This document shows, piece by piece, positions 6,858 through 15,543 of a stretch of DNA of 17,173 nucleotides. How positions within the stretch are numbered: position 1 is the stretch's first letter; each line of letters begins with the position of its first letter. The notes under the pieces were generated by a model. That model made no database searches. It saw nothing but the letters and a program-made list of their open reading frames with translations, and was not told the origin of the DNA. A program made the position numbers and the translations under genes. Source of the stretch: Actinomycetota bacterium (GTDB lineage: Bacteria; Actinomycetota; Humimicrobiia; Humimicrobiales; Humimicrobiaceae); contig JADHVM010000016.1 of the NCBI GenBank assembly GCA_016783985.1, positions 1-17,173 on the forward strand, written 5' to 3'.

Positions 6858-8816
6858 ATGGGAAAGGCAGTAGGAATTGATCTTGGTACAACAAATTCAT
6901 GTATTGCGGTTATGGAGGGCGGGAAGCCAACTGTAATCACTAACAGTGAAGGTGGTAGAACAACACCTTCAGTAGTAAGTATAACAAAAAAGGGAGAAAG
7001 GCTGGTTGGACAGTTGGCAAAAAGACAGGCAGCTTTAAATCCTGAGAATACTATTTATTCAATAAAAAGATTTATTGGAAGAAAATATAGTGAGGTTGAA
7101 AGTGAAAGAAAAATAGTATCCTATGATGTTATAGATGGAAGAAACAGGCTTGCAGAAGTAAAAATGGGAGACAAGAATTATACTCCTGAAGAAGTTTCAG
7201 CAATGATACTTCAAAAATTAAAAGCCGATGCTGAGAGCTATTTAGGAACTGAAGTTACTGATGCCGTAATTACTGTACCTGCTTATTTTAATGATGCTCA
7301 AAGACAGGCTACAAAAAATGCAGGAAAGATTGCAGGGCTTAATGTACTGCGTATAATAAATGAGCCAACTGCAGCTTCACTTGCTTACGGACTTGATAAA
7401 AAGAAAGAAGAGAGGATTTTAATATTTGACCTTGGTGGCGGAACATTTGATGTTTCAATACTTGAGGTTGGAGAAGGTGTGTTTGAAGTAAAAGCAAGTC
7501 ATGGCGATATGCACCTTGGTGGAGATGACTACGATGATAGGATAATGAATTATCTGGCAGGTCAGTTTAAAAAGGAGCAGGGTATTGATTTAAGAAAAGA
7601 TAGGCAGGCTCTTCAGAGATTAATAGAGGCATCAGAGAAAGCGAAAGTGGAGCTTTCTACTGTAATGGAGACTAATATAAATCTGCCATTTATAACTGCT
7701 GATGCTAATGGACCCAAACATCTTGATGTGAAAATTACACGAGCTAAATTTGAACAATTGACAGAAGATTTGACAGAAAGATGTAAAGAACCACTAGAAA
7801 AGGCACTAAAAGATGCCGGATTTAAATCAGGAGATATTGATGAGGTAATACTTGTAGGCGGTTCAACAAGGATGCCTGTTATTCAGAAATTGGTTAAGGA
7901 TTATACAGGGAAGAAGCCGCACAAAGGTGTAAATCCTGATGAAGTTGTAGCTATAGGGGCAGCTATACAATCAGGTGTTTTAAAAGGAGATGTAAAGGAT
8001 GTGGTACTGCTTGATGTAACTCCATTATCACTTGGAATTGAAACATTAGGCAGAGTTACAACAAGGCTTATCGAGAGGAATACTACGATTCCTACTAAAA
8101 AGAGTGAGATCTTTACAACAGCAGCAGATAGCCAGACAAGTGTGGACATCCATGTTCTCCAGGGTGAGCGTGATATGGCAGCGGATAATAAAACAATTGG
8201 TAGATTTAGATTGGATGGTATTCCACCTGCGCCAAGGGGGATTCCACAAATAGAAGTAACTTTTGATATAGATGCTAATGGAATAGTAAATGTTACAGCT
8301 AAAGATACAGCAACTGGGAAAGAGCAGAAAATTACTATTACAGCAACATCTCATCTGACTGATGACGAAATTGAAAAAATGGTAAAAGAGGCGAAGGATC
8401 ATACAGAGGAAGATAAAAAGAAGAGAGACTTAATAGAAGCAAAGAACAATGGTGATAATTTAATTTATACAACTGAAAAATTATTAAAAGATATTGGGGA
8501 TAAGGCTCCAGCAGATATAAAAGGTAAACTAGATGAGCAGGTTAAAGCATTAAGGAAGAGTTTGGAATCTGAAAATGTGGATCAAATAAAAGCTGAAACT
8601 GACAAATTAAGAAAACTCCAGGAGCAGCTCTCGCAGGTTCTTTATGCACAGGCAGGTGCTGGCGGACCAGCCGGACCTGGTGCAGGACCTGGTGCAGGAG
8701 CTGGTGCTGGAGAACAGCAGACTGGTAGCAGTGAGCAGCAGCAAGGTGGTGCTGATGAGGAAGTAATTGATGCTGAGTTTGAAGCAAAAGATGAAGATGA
8801 TAAAAAGAAAAAGTAA
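6858..8816 (+). CDS. dnaK: Molecular chaperone DnaK (Hsp70)
   Basis: DnaK is the ATP-dependent Hsp70 that binds unfolded polypeptides in the cytoplasm. At 652 residues it has the full family length. The ATPase domain shows [13 protein letters not shown] (6-18), [16 protein letters not shown] (about 189-204) and [14 protein letters not shown]; the substrate domain with [13 protein letters not shown] and the helical lid follow. The C terminus is a Gly/Ala/Pro-rich linker leading to EEVIDAEFE, then an extra charged tail ending in KKKK. Between SIKR and YTPEE there are 36 residues (about 72-107), against about 14 in Bacillus subtilis and 38 in Escherichia coli DnaK. This is therefore the insert-bearing, diderm-type form. 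The ATG is preceded by GAAAGGG. No grpE accompanies it, although DnaK normally needs this exchange factor. Confidence 0.99.
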   Translation: MGKAVGIDLGTTNSCIAVMEGGKPTVITNSEGGRTTPSVVSITKKGERLVGQLAKRQAALNPENTIYSIKRFIGRKYSEVESERKIVSYDVIDGRNRLAEVKMGDKNYTPEEVSAMILQKLKADAESYLGTEVTDAVITVPAYFNDAQRQATKNAGKIAGLNVLRIINEPTAASLAYGLDKKKEERILIFDLGGGTFDVSILEVGEGVFEVKASHGDMHLGGDDYDDRIMNYLAGQFKKEQGIDLRKDRQALQRLIEASEKAKVELSTVMETNINLPFITADANGPKHLDVKITRAKFEQLTEDLTERCKEPLEKALKDAGFKSGDIDEVILVGGSTRMPVIQKLVKDYTGKKPHKGVNPDEVVAIGAAIQSGVLKGDVKDVVLLDVTPLSLGIETLGRVTTRLIERNTTIPTKKSEIFTTAADSQTSVDIHVLQGERDMAADNKTIGRFRLDGIPPAPRGIPQIEVTFDIDANGIVNVTAKDTATGKEQKITITATSHLTDDEIEKMVKEAKDHTEEDKKKRDLIEAKNNGDNLIYTTEKLLKDIGDKAPADIKGKLDEQVKALRKSLESENVDQIKAETDKLRKLQEQLSQVLYAQAGAGGPAGPGAGPGAGAGAGEQQTGSSEQQQGGADEEVIDAEFEAKDEDDKKKK

Positions 8817-8834
8817 TTTGGGTGAAAAAAATAA

Positions 8835-8993
8835 GTTGAAAGAAATTATGGTTCATTTTATAGATTATTTAACATCGGGGTTCCTGTAAAATCTGATGAA
8901 GTAAAAGCTTCTTATAAGAATGGAGTACTTGAAATCAATATCCCTAAAGCAGAGATTAAGAAGCCAAAGAAAATAGAAATAAAGCTTGATTAA
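8835..8993 (+). pseudogene. 3' remnant of a small heat-shock protein (Hsp20) gene
   Basis: The frame 8835-8993 encodes 52 residues ending in a normal TAA. They match the second half of the alpha-crystallin domain and the tail of Hsp20: ERNYGSFYRLFNIG corresponds to the usual ERxYGxFxRxFxLP block, and KASYKNGVLEINIPKAE to the hallmark A-x-x-x-N-G-V-L motif. The first two thirds of a normal Hsp20 (roughly 90 residues) are missing. The remnant begins 18 bases after the dnaK stop, directly behind an in-frame TAA at 8832-8834. It has no ATG, GTG or TTG start in frame ahead of the domain. It shares the dnaK frame, but stops at 8814, 8823 and 8832 separate them. A deletion that removed the 5' end is the simplest reading. 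The co-directional chaperone neighbours suggest hsp20 was once part of the operon. Confidence 0.85.
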
Positions 8994-9059
8994 TTGGTAT
9001 ATTATAATTGGCAATAATCGGATAGATAGAAAAGACTGGGAAGCATTAGCTTAACACAA

Positions 9060-9102
9060 AATACCTGCCCATGGTTTTATTGAAAAGCTGTGGGCTGGTA
9101 TT
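9060..9102 (+). other. Strong hairpin upstream of dnaJ
   Basis: AATACC (9060-9065) pairs with GGTATT (9097-9102). After a T/T mismatch, GCCCA (9067-9071) pairs with TGGGC (9091-9095), then two G-T wobbles and a G-C pair follow, closing a 13-base loop. It is more stable than other dyads in this AT-rich window. No T-tract follows, so an intrinsic terminator is unlikely. A processing or RNA-stability element between dnaK and dnaJ is possible. Confidence 0.45.
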
Positions 9103-9159
9103 ATTAATAAGAGTAAACTAGGAGCGAGCAGTATAGTTGAAGGTGAATGGTGAGGATAA

Positions 9160-10173
9160 ATGGTTGAGTATAAGGATTATTACAATGTACTGGGAGTAGA
9201 TAAAAAAGCTACTCAGGATGAAATAAAAAAAGCCTATAGAAAGTTGGCAAGAAAATATCATCCTGATGCTAATATAAATAATCCTGGCGCAGAAGAAAAA
9301 TTTAAAGAGATTGGAGAAGCTTATGAAGTATTAAAGAATCCTGAGAAGAGATCTAAGTATGATATGCTTGGGGCAAACTGGAAACAGTATGCAAGAGCTG
9401 GCCAGGGTCAGGGATGGCCTGGAAGTGGTGGAGGCACGTATACTTATGATTTTAAAGGCGGTGGATTTGACTTTGGAGATTTAGGGAGCGGCTTTTCTGA
9501 CTTTTTTGAAATGTTTTTTGGGAGAGGTTCAGATGAAGTTTACTCCAATTTTTCCAAACAATCGGGTACAGGAACTGGAAATAGCGGACAAAGGCGAAGT
9601 TTCTGGAGACCGGGTGCTGCACCTCAGAAAGGCCAGGATATTCAATCTAATTTAAGTATTACCTTAAAAGAGGCATATTCTGGAACACAGCGTTCATTTA
9701 GAATGCAAAAAGAAGGGAAAGCAAGAAATATTAATGTGAAAATACCCAGGGGAATAAAAAATGGGGGGAAAATTAGAATTGCTGGAGAAGGTGGACAAGG
9801 ACCAGGAGATGCTAAAGATGGGGATTTATATCTGGTTATTAATGTAGGCACTCATCATTTTTTTACAAGAAAAGGTGACGATCTTTACTGTGAAATCTCG
9901 GTAACTATAAAAGAAGCGCTGTTTGGCGCTAAAATTGATGTTCCAACATTTAATGGAGGCGTAACTGTAAAACTTCCTTCTGGGACTCAAACAGGGAAGA
10001 CTTTAAGACTTAAAGGGAAGGGAATGCCTAAATTAAAAAGCAGTAGTTGTGGGGATTTATATACAAAGATTAAAGTAATGCTTCCGAAAAAATTAACAAA
10101 GGAGCAAAAAAAACATCTTGAGGATTTTGCAAAGATTTATGATGAAAATCCAAGAGAAGGTATTGTTCTATAA
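9160..10173 (+). CDS. J-domain co-chaperone, class B (CbpA-like DnaJ)
   Basis: This 337-residue co-chaperone delivers substrates to DnaK and stimulates its ATPase. The J domain covers about residues 5-70 with the invariant HPD at 34-36 (KYHPDAN). A Gly/Phe-rich region follows (about 85-150). The two beta-sandwich substrate-binding domains follow, seen in [29 protein letters not shown] and LRLKGKGMP. The four CxxCxGxG repeats of class A DnaJ are absent, which makes it CbpA-like. The ATG at 9160 is preceded by GGTGAGG. It lies 343 bases after dnaK, a gap holding the hsp20 remnant and a hairpin, and 25 bases before clpB. As the only J-protein in the cluster it is the likely DnaK partner. Confidence 0.95.
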   Translation: MVEYKDYYNVLGVDKKATQDEIKKAYRKLARKYHPDANINNPGAEEKFKEIGEAYEVLKNPEKRSKYDMLGANWKQYARAGQGQGWPGSGGGTYTYDFKGGGFDFGDLGSGFSDFFEMFFGRGSDEVYSNFSKQSGTGTGNSGQRRSFWRPGAAPQKGQDIQSNLSITLKEAYSGTQRSFRMQKEGKARNINVKIPRGIKNGGKIRIAGEGGQGPGDAKDGDLYLVINVGTHHFFTRKGDDLYCEISVTIKEALFGAKIDVPTFNGGVTVKLPSGTQTGKTLRLKGKGMPKLKSSSCGDLYTKIKVMLPKKLTKEQKKHLEDFAKIYDENPREGIVL

Positions 10174-10198
10174 TTTAAAAATATAAGGTATAAAAATA

Positions 10199-12790
10199 AT
10201 GCAAATAGATAAATTTACTATAAAAGCTCAGGAAGCAATCTCAAGGGCTCAAAATATTGCTTCTGAATACGGGCATCAAAATATAGATGATTTTCATTTA
10301 ATGGCTGCACTACTGGAGCAGAAAGATGGCATAGTCCTGCCTGTATTGCAGAAGCTGGGGGTAAATATTGGTGAGTTTAAAGATAAAATTAAAGATTTAA
10401 TTAAAAAGAACCCCAAGGTTACTGGCCAGTCTGCTCAGGTTTATATCAGTCAGCAGCTTAACGATGTTTTAAATAGTTCTTTTAAAGAAGCTGAACGATT
10501 AAGAGATGAGTATGTAAGTACTGAACATATTCTAATTTCCATGGCTCAAAGCACAGGAAAAGTTGGGCAGCTTTTAAAAGAGCTTGAAGTAACAAAAGAT
10601 AGAATTTATAAGGTGCTTGTTGATGTAAGGGGAAATCAAAGAGTTACCGATCAGAATCCTGAAGGTAAATATCAGGCACTGGAAAGGTTTGGAAAAGATA
10701 TTACCCAGCTTGCAAAGAAGGGTAAATTAGATCCTGTAATTGGCAGGGATGATGAAATAAGAAGAGTTATTCAGGTGTTGTCAAGAAGGACTAAGAATAA
10801 CCCTGTGCTTATAGGGGATCCAGGAGTTGGAAAAACTGCAATAGTTGATGGGCTTTCTCAAAGGATAGCATCCGGGGATGTTCCTGAAGGACTTAAAGAT
10901 AAAAAGGTTATTGCTTTAGATATTGGTTCTGTTGTAGCAGGGGCTAAATACAGAGGTGAATTTGAAGATAGATTAAAAGCAGTACTTAAAGAAGTATCAA
11001 AATCTGAAGGGAAGATAATCCTATTTCTTGATGAGCTGCATACTGTTGTTGGTGCAGGGGCGGCCGAAGGGGCTGTTGATGCATCGAATATGTTAAAGCC
11101 GATGCTCGCACGCGGAGAGCTTCATGCAATAGGTGCTACTACTCTTGATGAATATAGAAAATATATTGAAAAAGATGCAGCTTTGGAGCGGAGGTTCCAG
11201 CCTGTTCTGATTAATGCTCCGTCTGTTGAAGATACTATTTCTATACTTAGGGGGCTTAAGGAAAAGTATGAGGTACATCATGGGGTTAGAATAAAAGATA
11301 CGGCTTTGGTTTCTGCAGCAGTACTTTCAGATAGATATATTTCAGATAGATTTTTACCTGACAAGGCAATAGATTTAATGGATGAGGCTGCATCAAAACT
11401 AAGGATTGAAATAGATAGTATGCCTACAGAGATAGATGAAGTGGAAAGAAAAATTAAACAGTTTGAAATTGAAGTACAGGCATTGAAAAAAGAAAAGGAT
11501 AAAGCTTCCAGCAGTAGATTAGAAAAAATAAAAGGACAGCTTTCAAATCTTAAGGAAAAGAGCAATGGCATGAAGGTTCACTGGAAAGAAGAAAAAGAAA
11601 TAATTGATGAGATTAGAAGTATAAAAGAAGAGATAGAAAAAACTAAGGTGGAAGCCGACAGGGCAGAAAGGGATGCAGACTTACAAAAAGCCGCAGAGCT
11701 AAAGTATGGAAAATTACTTAAGCTTAATAAGGATTTGGACAAGCAAAATACTAAACTTGAAAAACTTCAAAAGAATAAGAAAATGCTGAAGGAAGAAGTG
11801 GACGAAGAAGATATTGCCGAGACTGTATCTAAATGGACTGGAATTCCTGTTGCAAGGCTTATAGAAGGAGAAATAGAAAAATTAGTTCATATGGAAGAAA
11901 GATTGAAACAAAGAGTTATAGGTCAGAATGAAGCTATAACTGCATTATCAAATGCTATCAGAAGAGCAAGGGCAGGACTGCAGGATCCCAATCGTCCAAT
12001 AGGATCATTTATTTTTTTAGGACCTACAGGAGTGGGTAAAACTGAGCTTTCAAAAGCTTTAGCTGAATTTATGTTTGATGATGAAAAGGCTATGGTTAGA
12101 ATTGATATGTCAGAATATATGGAAAAACATACAGTATCAAGACTGATTGGTGCTCCTCCAGGATATGTTGGATACGAGGAGGGCGGCTTCTTAACTGAAG
12201 CAATTCGGAGGAAACCATATAGTGTAATACTTCTTGATGAGATTGAAAAAGCGCATAATGATGTTTTTAATATATTACTTCAAATAATGGATGACGGCAG
12301 GCTTACAGATGGTCATGGAAGAACTGTTAATTTTAAAAATACTGTAATAATAATGACTTCAAATATTGGAAGCCAGTGGATTACAGAACTTAAAGATAAA
12401 GATGAAGAAGAGATGAGAAAGAGAATCTCAGAAGCTATGAAAAACAATTTTAAACCTGAATTTATAAACAGGGTTGATGATACAATTATTTTCCATAGGC
12501 TGGGTATGGATGAAATTAAAAAGATAGTTGAAATTCAGATTAAAAACTTAAAAGAAATTTTAGGTAAAAAGAAATTGACTTTAAAAATAACCGAAAAGGC
12601 TAAAGAACTTTTGGCAAAAGAAGGATTTGATCCTGCATATGGTGCGAGGCCGCTTAAAAGAGTTATACAAAATGAGGTTCAAAATGTTCTTGCTATGAAA
12701 CTCTTAAATGTCGAAGTGAAAGAAGGAGATTCTATTGCAATTGATGTAACAGGCCCCGAGGGAAGAAAATTAGATTTTAAAATTAATTAG
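10199..12790 (+). CDS. clpB: ATP-dependent disaggregase ClpB (Hsp100)
   Basis: ClpB is a hexameric AAA+ machine that, with DnaK and a J-protein, pulls polypeptides out of aggregates. At 863 residues it has the usual length. The Clp N domain spans about 1-145. The first AAA+ domain has Walker A GDPGVGKT at 206-213, Walker B ILFLDE ending at E279, and arginines 331-332 in ERRFQP. The ClpB-specific coiled-coil middle domain spans about 405-530 and separates it from ClpA and ClpC. The second AAA+ domain has GPTGVGKT at 608-615, the pore loop GYVGYEEGG and VILLDE at 676-681. The C-terminal D2-small domain is intact. The Shine-Dalgarno is weak (AAGG about 12 bases away), and short spacing suggests co-transcription with dnaJ. 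It ends 60 bases before a convergent gene. Confidence 0.98.
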   Translation: MQIDKFTIKAQEAISRAQNIASEYGHQNIDDFHLMAALLEQKDGIVLPVLQKLGVNIGEFKDKIKDLIKKNPKVTGQSAQVYISQQLNDVLNSSFKEAERLRDEYVSTEHILISMAQSTGKVGQLLKELEVTKDRIYKVLVDVRGNQRVTDQNPEGKYQALERFGKDITQLAKKGKLDPVIGRDDEIRRVIQVLSRRTKNNPVLIGDPGVGKTAIVDGLSQRIASGDVPEGLKDKKVIALDIGSVVAGAKYRGEFEDRLKAVLKEVSKSEGKIILFLDELHTVVGAGAAEGAVDASNMLKPMLARGELHAIGATTLDEYRKYIEKDAALERRFQPVLINAPSVEDTISILRGLKEKYEVHHGVRIKDTALVSAAVLSDRYISDRFLPDKAIDLMDEAASKLRIEIDSMPTEIDEVERKIKQFEIEVQALKKEKDKASSSRLEKIKGQLSNLKEKSNGMKVHWKEEKEIIDEIRSIKEEIEKTKVEADRAERDADLQKAAELKYGKLLKLNKDLDKQNTKLEKLQKNKKMLKEEVDEEDIAETVSKWTGIPVARLIEGEIEKLVHMEERLKQRVIGQNEAITALSNAIRRARAGLQDPNRPIGSFIFLGPTGVGKTELSKALAEFMFDDEKAMVRIDMSEYMEKHTVSRLIGAPPGYVGYEEGGFLTEAIRRKPYSVILLDEIEKAHNDVFNILLQIMDDGRLTDGHGRTVNFKNTVIIMTSNIGSQWITELKDKDEEEMRKRISEAMKNNFKPEFINRVDDTIIFHRLGMDEIKKIVEIQIKNLKEILGKKKLTLKITEKAKELLAKEGFDPAYGARPLKRVIQNEVQNVLAMKLLNVEVKEGDSIAIDVTGPEGRKLDFKIN

Positions 12791-12850
12791 TTTTAAAGAG
12801 AGAGCATATTGAATATATATTAATATGATTTTAAGGTAGTCGGTGTTTTA

Positions 12851-13654
12851 TCAGGGGTTGATTAGATAACCGTCTTCTTCTTCAATATCATCTAGCATTT
12901 TATCTTCTCCAAATAGTTTCTCAGCTTCAGCTTCTAATTCTAAAAACTCATCTTCTAGAGTCTTGTTAATATTCTGTGTAATTTCCCTGTAAGTCTTTTT
13001 ATCTTTTAATTCCTTAAAATCCTCAATTATATTTTCAGCCATTGGGTTAATCGGGTCTCCTACAAAGATATTTATTTTTTTAAATATATTAATAAAAAGT
13101 GCAATAATTCCTTCAGTTACGTTATTTCTTCCAACCCATCTTTTTTTACTTGGGCCTTTTCGAAGATTGTGGATATATATGGGAATTATAGGTATTTTTG
13201 TCTTATAACTGAAGTAGGCTGCACCCTTGTGAAATTTCTTTAATTTTCCTTTTTTGTTTAAATCTCCTTCAGGAAATATTCCCAAAAAGAACTTTTTTTT
13301 GTTTGCAGAGATTGTAAAAAGTTCCTTGAAGCTTTTAATATTTTTCATGAACTGCTTTTTAAAAATAGGAACGCTGTTTGCAAATCTTCTCATAAAAAAG
13401 TTTGTAAACCTGCTTTTAAAATTTTCACTCTCAGCCAGGAAATAGATCTGTTTCTTTATTGCGCCAAGTATGATTATTGGATCAGCACCGGTAACGTGGT
13501 TAATTGCAAGGATTGCAGGACCATTTTCTGGTATATTTTTTATATTAAAAACATTCAGTCTTATGAATAGCTTATAGAAGTTTATAAATAAAATTCTGGG
13601 GATGTTGTAAAAAAAATTGGCAACTTTATTTAGTAGTGATTTTACTTTAATCAT
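12851..13654 (-). CDS. PlsC-like 1-acylglycerol-3-phosphate acyltransferase family protein
   Basis: This 267-residue acyltransferase belongs to the PlsC (lysophosphatidate acyltransferase) family, which adds the second acyl chain in phospholipid synthesis. The catalytic NHX4D motif is seen as INHVTGAD, with H53 and D58. The substrate-binding block is GIFPEGDLNKKGKLKKFHKG at 125-144, with FPEG at 127-130, followed by the TKIPIIPIYI strand. An N-terminal basic and hydrophobic stretch would associate it with the membrane. The last 40 residues are a strongly acidic tail (LEAEAEKLFGEDKMLDDIEEEDG) that is not part of the core family. The ATG at 13654 follows AAGGA. Whether it acts on lysophosphatidate or another acceptor is not shown. 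It is convergent with clpB and downstream of the Mut7-C gene. Confidence 0.9.
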   Translation of the reverse strand: MIKVKSLLNKVANFFYNIPRILFINFYKLFIRLNVFNIKNIPENGPAILAINHVTGADPIIILGAIKKQIYFLAESENFKSRFTNFFMRRFANSVPIFKKQFMKNIKSFKELFTISANKKKFFLGIFPEGDLNKKGKLKKFHKGAAYFSYKTKIPIIPIYIHNLRKGPSKKRWVGRNNVTEGIIALFINIFKKINIFVGDPINPMAENIIEDFKELKDKKTYREITQNINKTLEDEFLELEAEAEKLFGEDKMLDDIEEEDGYLINP

Positions 13655-13786
13655 CTGTAAAAATCCTTGTTAATATAAAATTTAATGTAAAAAACATAAT
13701 ATTATATCCGGTTTTATGATTCTGTTATTAATAGTCTATAGTATCTGTGTAATCTGTAATAATACTACTAAAATTAACATAAGTAT

Positions 13787-14257
13787 TCAATCATTTGTTC
13801 TATTAACAATATGGAATATATTTTTTATATTTTCATAATGAGTTCCCCTCCAGTAGTACTTAGTGCACTTTTTACAAAATAAAAAGTTATCCTGGGTCTT
13901 ATATACATATGGAGGAACTTTACCTTTTATATCAGGTTTTTCTACTTTAGATAATAATCCATTACAGATAAGACACCTTGTAAGATTGGGTTTAAGTGAG
14001 ATTTTCAGTTCTGATTTAACCTGTTTTAATTGATTTACCAGTTTGTCATCTTTTATGAATATTGACTTCAGCAAACCATTTTTTAATTCTCGCCTTTCAA
14101 GCATGAGTGTATCACGGGTTATTACTACCCTGCTTTCTGCTGCAGCTATCTTTAGAAGCTGATCATCATCTATATCATTTATATACATTACATCATTACC
14201 AGCCATTCTAAGGTATTTAGCCAATCTTCCTACCATTACATCTGCGATGAATTTCAT
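13787..14257 (-). CDS. Mut7-C RNase-domain protein (PIN-like) with zinc ribbon
   Basis: This 156-residue stand-alone protein belongs to the Mut7-C RNase family, first recognised at the C terminus of the exonuclease Mut-7. The N-terminal half is a PIN-like fold: FIADVMVGRLAKYLRMAGNDV carries D6, and VVITRDTLMLERR carries D49, the expected acidic metal ligands. The C-terminal zinc ribbon has CLIC at 95-98 and CKKC at 128-131, then the typical YYWRGTHYENI. Length is normal. It is predicted to be a ribonuclease, but the bacterial members have no well-established substrate. The start lacks a strong Shine-Dalgarno sequence. It is divergent from the membrane protease and separated from the PlsC-like gene by about 130 AT-rich bases. 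Confidence 0.88.
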   Translation of the reverse strand: MKFIADVMVGRLAKYLRMAGNDVMYINDIDDDQLLKIAAAESRVVITRDTLMLERRELKNGLLKSIFIKDDKLVNQLKQVKSELKISLKPNLTRCLICNGLLSKVEKPDIKGKVPPYVYKTQDNFLFCKKCTKYYWRGTHYENIKNIFHIVNRTND

Positions 14258-14352
14258 ACAAATTCCAAGTCTTGAAAGTTAAAATTTTTATATTCTTATA
14301 TTAAATAGTATATAATATATGTTGTATAAAATTAATTTAAATATAAGTAAAA

Positions 14353-14389
14353 ATTCCCAAACCGTAGTTATTATTTTTATACTGGGAAT
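14353..14389 (+). promoter_or_regulatory. Inverted repeat ATTCCCA/TGGGAAT ahead of the protease gene
   Basis: The seven-base arms at 14353-14359 and 14383-14389 are perfectly complementary across a 23-base loop. They stand out as GC-containing in an otherwise AT spacer. The repeat ends four bases before the AGAGG ribosome-binding site of the next gene. It could be an operator or leader hairpin. Confidence 0.35.
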
Positions 14390-14404
14390 ATTAAGAGGAT
14401 AAAG

Positions 14405-15529
14405 ATGTTCAAGTCTTCCATAAGATTATTTAAAATTTTTGGTATAGAAATCAGACTGGATTATAGCTGGTTTATAATATTTGCTCTTTTTGTTTATTAT
14501 TTTGGCTTTTTTTACTTTCCCGATCTGTTACCAGATATTAATCAAGGATTATTAATAATAATTACTATAATTACTGTTTTACTTTTTTTCTTTTCTATTC
14601 TGTTTCATGAGATGAGCCATTCATTGGTTGCTAAAAAGAGAGGAATTCCAGTGGAGAGGATATCTCTTTTTATATTTGGTGGAATGGCACAAATTAAGAA
14701 AGAGCCTGATAATCCATATAGTGAGTTTGTAATGGCAATTGCTGGGCCTGTTGCCAGTTTTTTCCTGGCTATAATATTTGGAACAATATGGGTTTTTACC
14801 AGATTTGTAAGTATTATTGGGGAACCGGTGAAATACCTGGCTTTAATTAATGTTATCCTGGGGGTTTTTAATTTACTTCCCGGCTATCCTCTTGATGGAG
14901 GTAGAATTGCAAGGGCTATAATATGGAAAGTTACAGGTAATTTTAAGCGGGCAACATTCATAGCTTCAAATATTGGAAGAGTTATAGGTTTTTTAATAAT
15001 TGGGACTGGTATTTATTTTATATTTACAGGTAACTTTTTAAATGGTATATGGCTTGCATTTATAGGGTGGTTCCTTCAGACACAGGCTAGTATAGGCTAC
15101 AAGCAGCTTATTTTTGAAACTTCAATTAAAGGTATTAAAGTAAAAGATATAATGAATAGAGATATTGTAAGTATTTCTAAAGATCTTACTTTAGATAATT
15201 TGGTAAATAATTATTTTATGAAATACAGATATGGGAGGTTCCCAGTAGTTAAAGATATAGATGTAGAAGAAATAATAGGAGTGATTTCTATCCATGATAT
15301 AAAAACTGTCCCCAGAGACCAGTGGAGTACAACAAAGGTTGGGGATATAGTTAAGTCTGTATCAAAAAAAGAAATTATAAATATGGATATGGAAGTAGCA
15401 GATGCTATAAGAAAGATGAGCAGCAATAACCTTGGACATCTTGTTGTGATGACTGGAAATAAATTAACAGGTTTAATTACTAAAAGTGATGTTATGAAGT
15501 TCATAAAAATTCGGTCAGAACTTCATTGA
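14405..15529 (+). CDS. Site-2 protease-family (M50) intramembrane metalloprotease with CBS pair
   Basis: This 374-residue membrane zinc protease resembles SpoIVFB-type site-2 proteases, which cut transmembrane substrates such as anti-sigma factors or precursors. The zinc motif HEXXH is HEMSH at 68-72. The third ligand is D164 in NLLPGYPLDGGRIARAI (156-172). Hydrophobic segments fill about residues 20-230. Two CBS domains at about 247-374 (KVKDIMNRDIVSIS and KVGDIVKSVSKKEIINMD) would sense a nucleotide or energy state. The ATG at 14405 has a good AGAGGAT site. The stop overlaps the region where the next gene may start, so the glycosyltransferase is probably in the same operon. The substrate is unknown; no sigma or anti-sigma gene is adjacent. 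Confidence 0.92.
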   Translation: MFKSSIRLFKIFGIEIRLDYSWFIIFALFVYYFGFFYFPDLLPDINQGLLIIITIITVLLFFFSILFHEMSHSLVAKKRGIPVERISLFIFGGMAQIKKEPDNPYSEFVMAIAGPVASFFLAIIFGTIWVFTRFVSIIGEPVKYLALINVILGVFNLLPGYPLDGGRIARAIIWKVTGNFKRATFIASNIGRVIGFLIIGTGIYFIFTGNFLNGIWLAFIGWFLQTQASIGYKQLIFETSIKGIKVKDIMNRDIVSISKDLTLDNLVNNYFMKYRYGRFPVVKDIDVEEIIGVISIHDIKTVPRDQWSTTKVGDIVKSVSKKEIINMDMEVADAIRKMSSNNLGHLVVMTGNKLTGLITKSDVMKFIKIRSELH

Positions 15530-15543
15530 GAAAGAGTTTTAAA

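Noticed and set aside
7901..8856. Minus-strand open frames opposite the dnaK 3' half
   Set aside because: They are antisense to a fully conserved dnaK. Their compositions (Ser/Thr-rich, His/Gln-rich) reflect the reverse complement of DnaK codons.
8848..8889. Short ATG frame at 8848 after dnaK
   Set aside because: It reaches a stop after 13 codons and overlaps the hsp20 remnant in another frame; no support for a gene.
9060..9102. Intrinsic terminator after the hsp20 remnant
   Set aside because: The stem is good, but the following bases are mixed A and T with no T-run, so termination is not supported.
11093..11571. Minus-strand open frames within clpB
   Set aside because: They are antisense to the conserved ClpB first AAA+ and middle domains and have no independent start signal.
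12791..12850. Possible terminator between clpB and the PlsC-like gene
   Set aside because: Only CATATT/AATATG, a weak six-base AT stem without a T-tract, was found.
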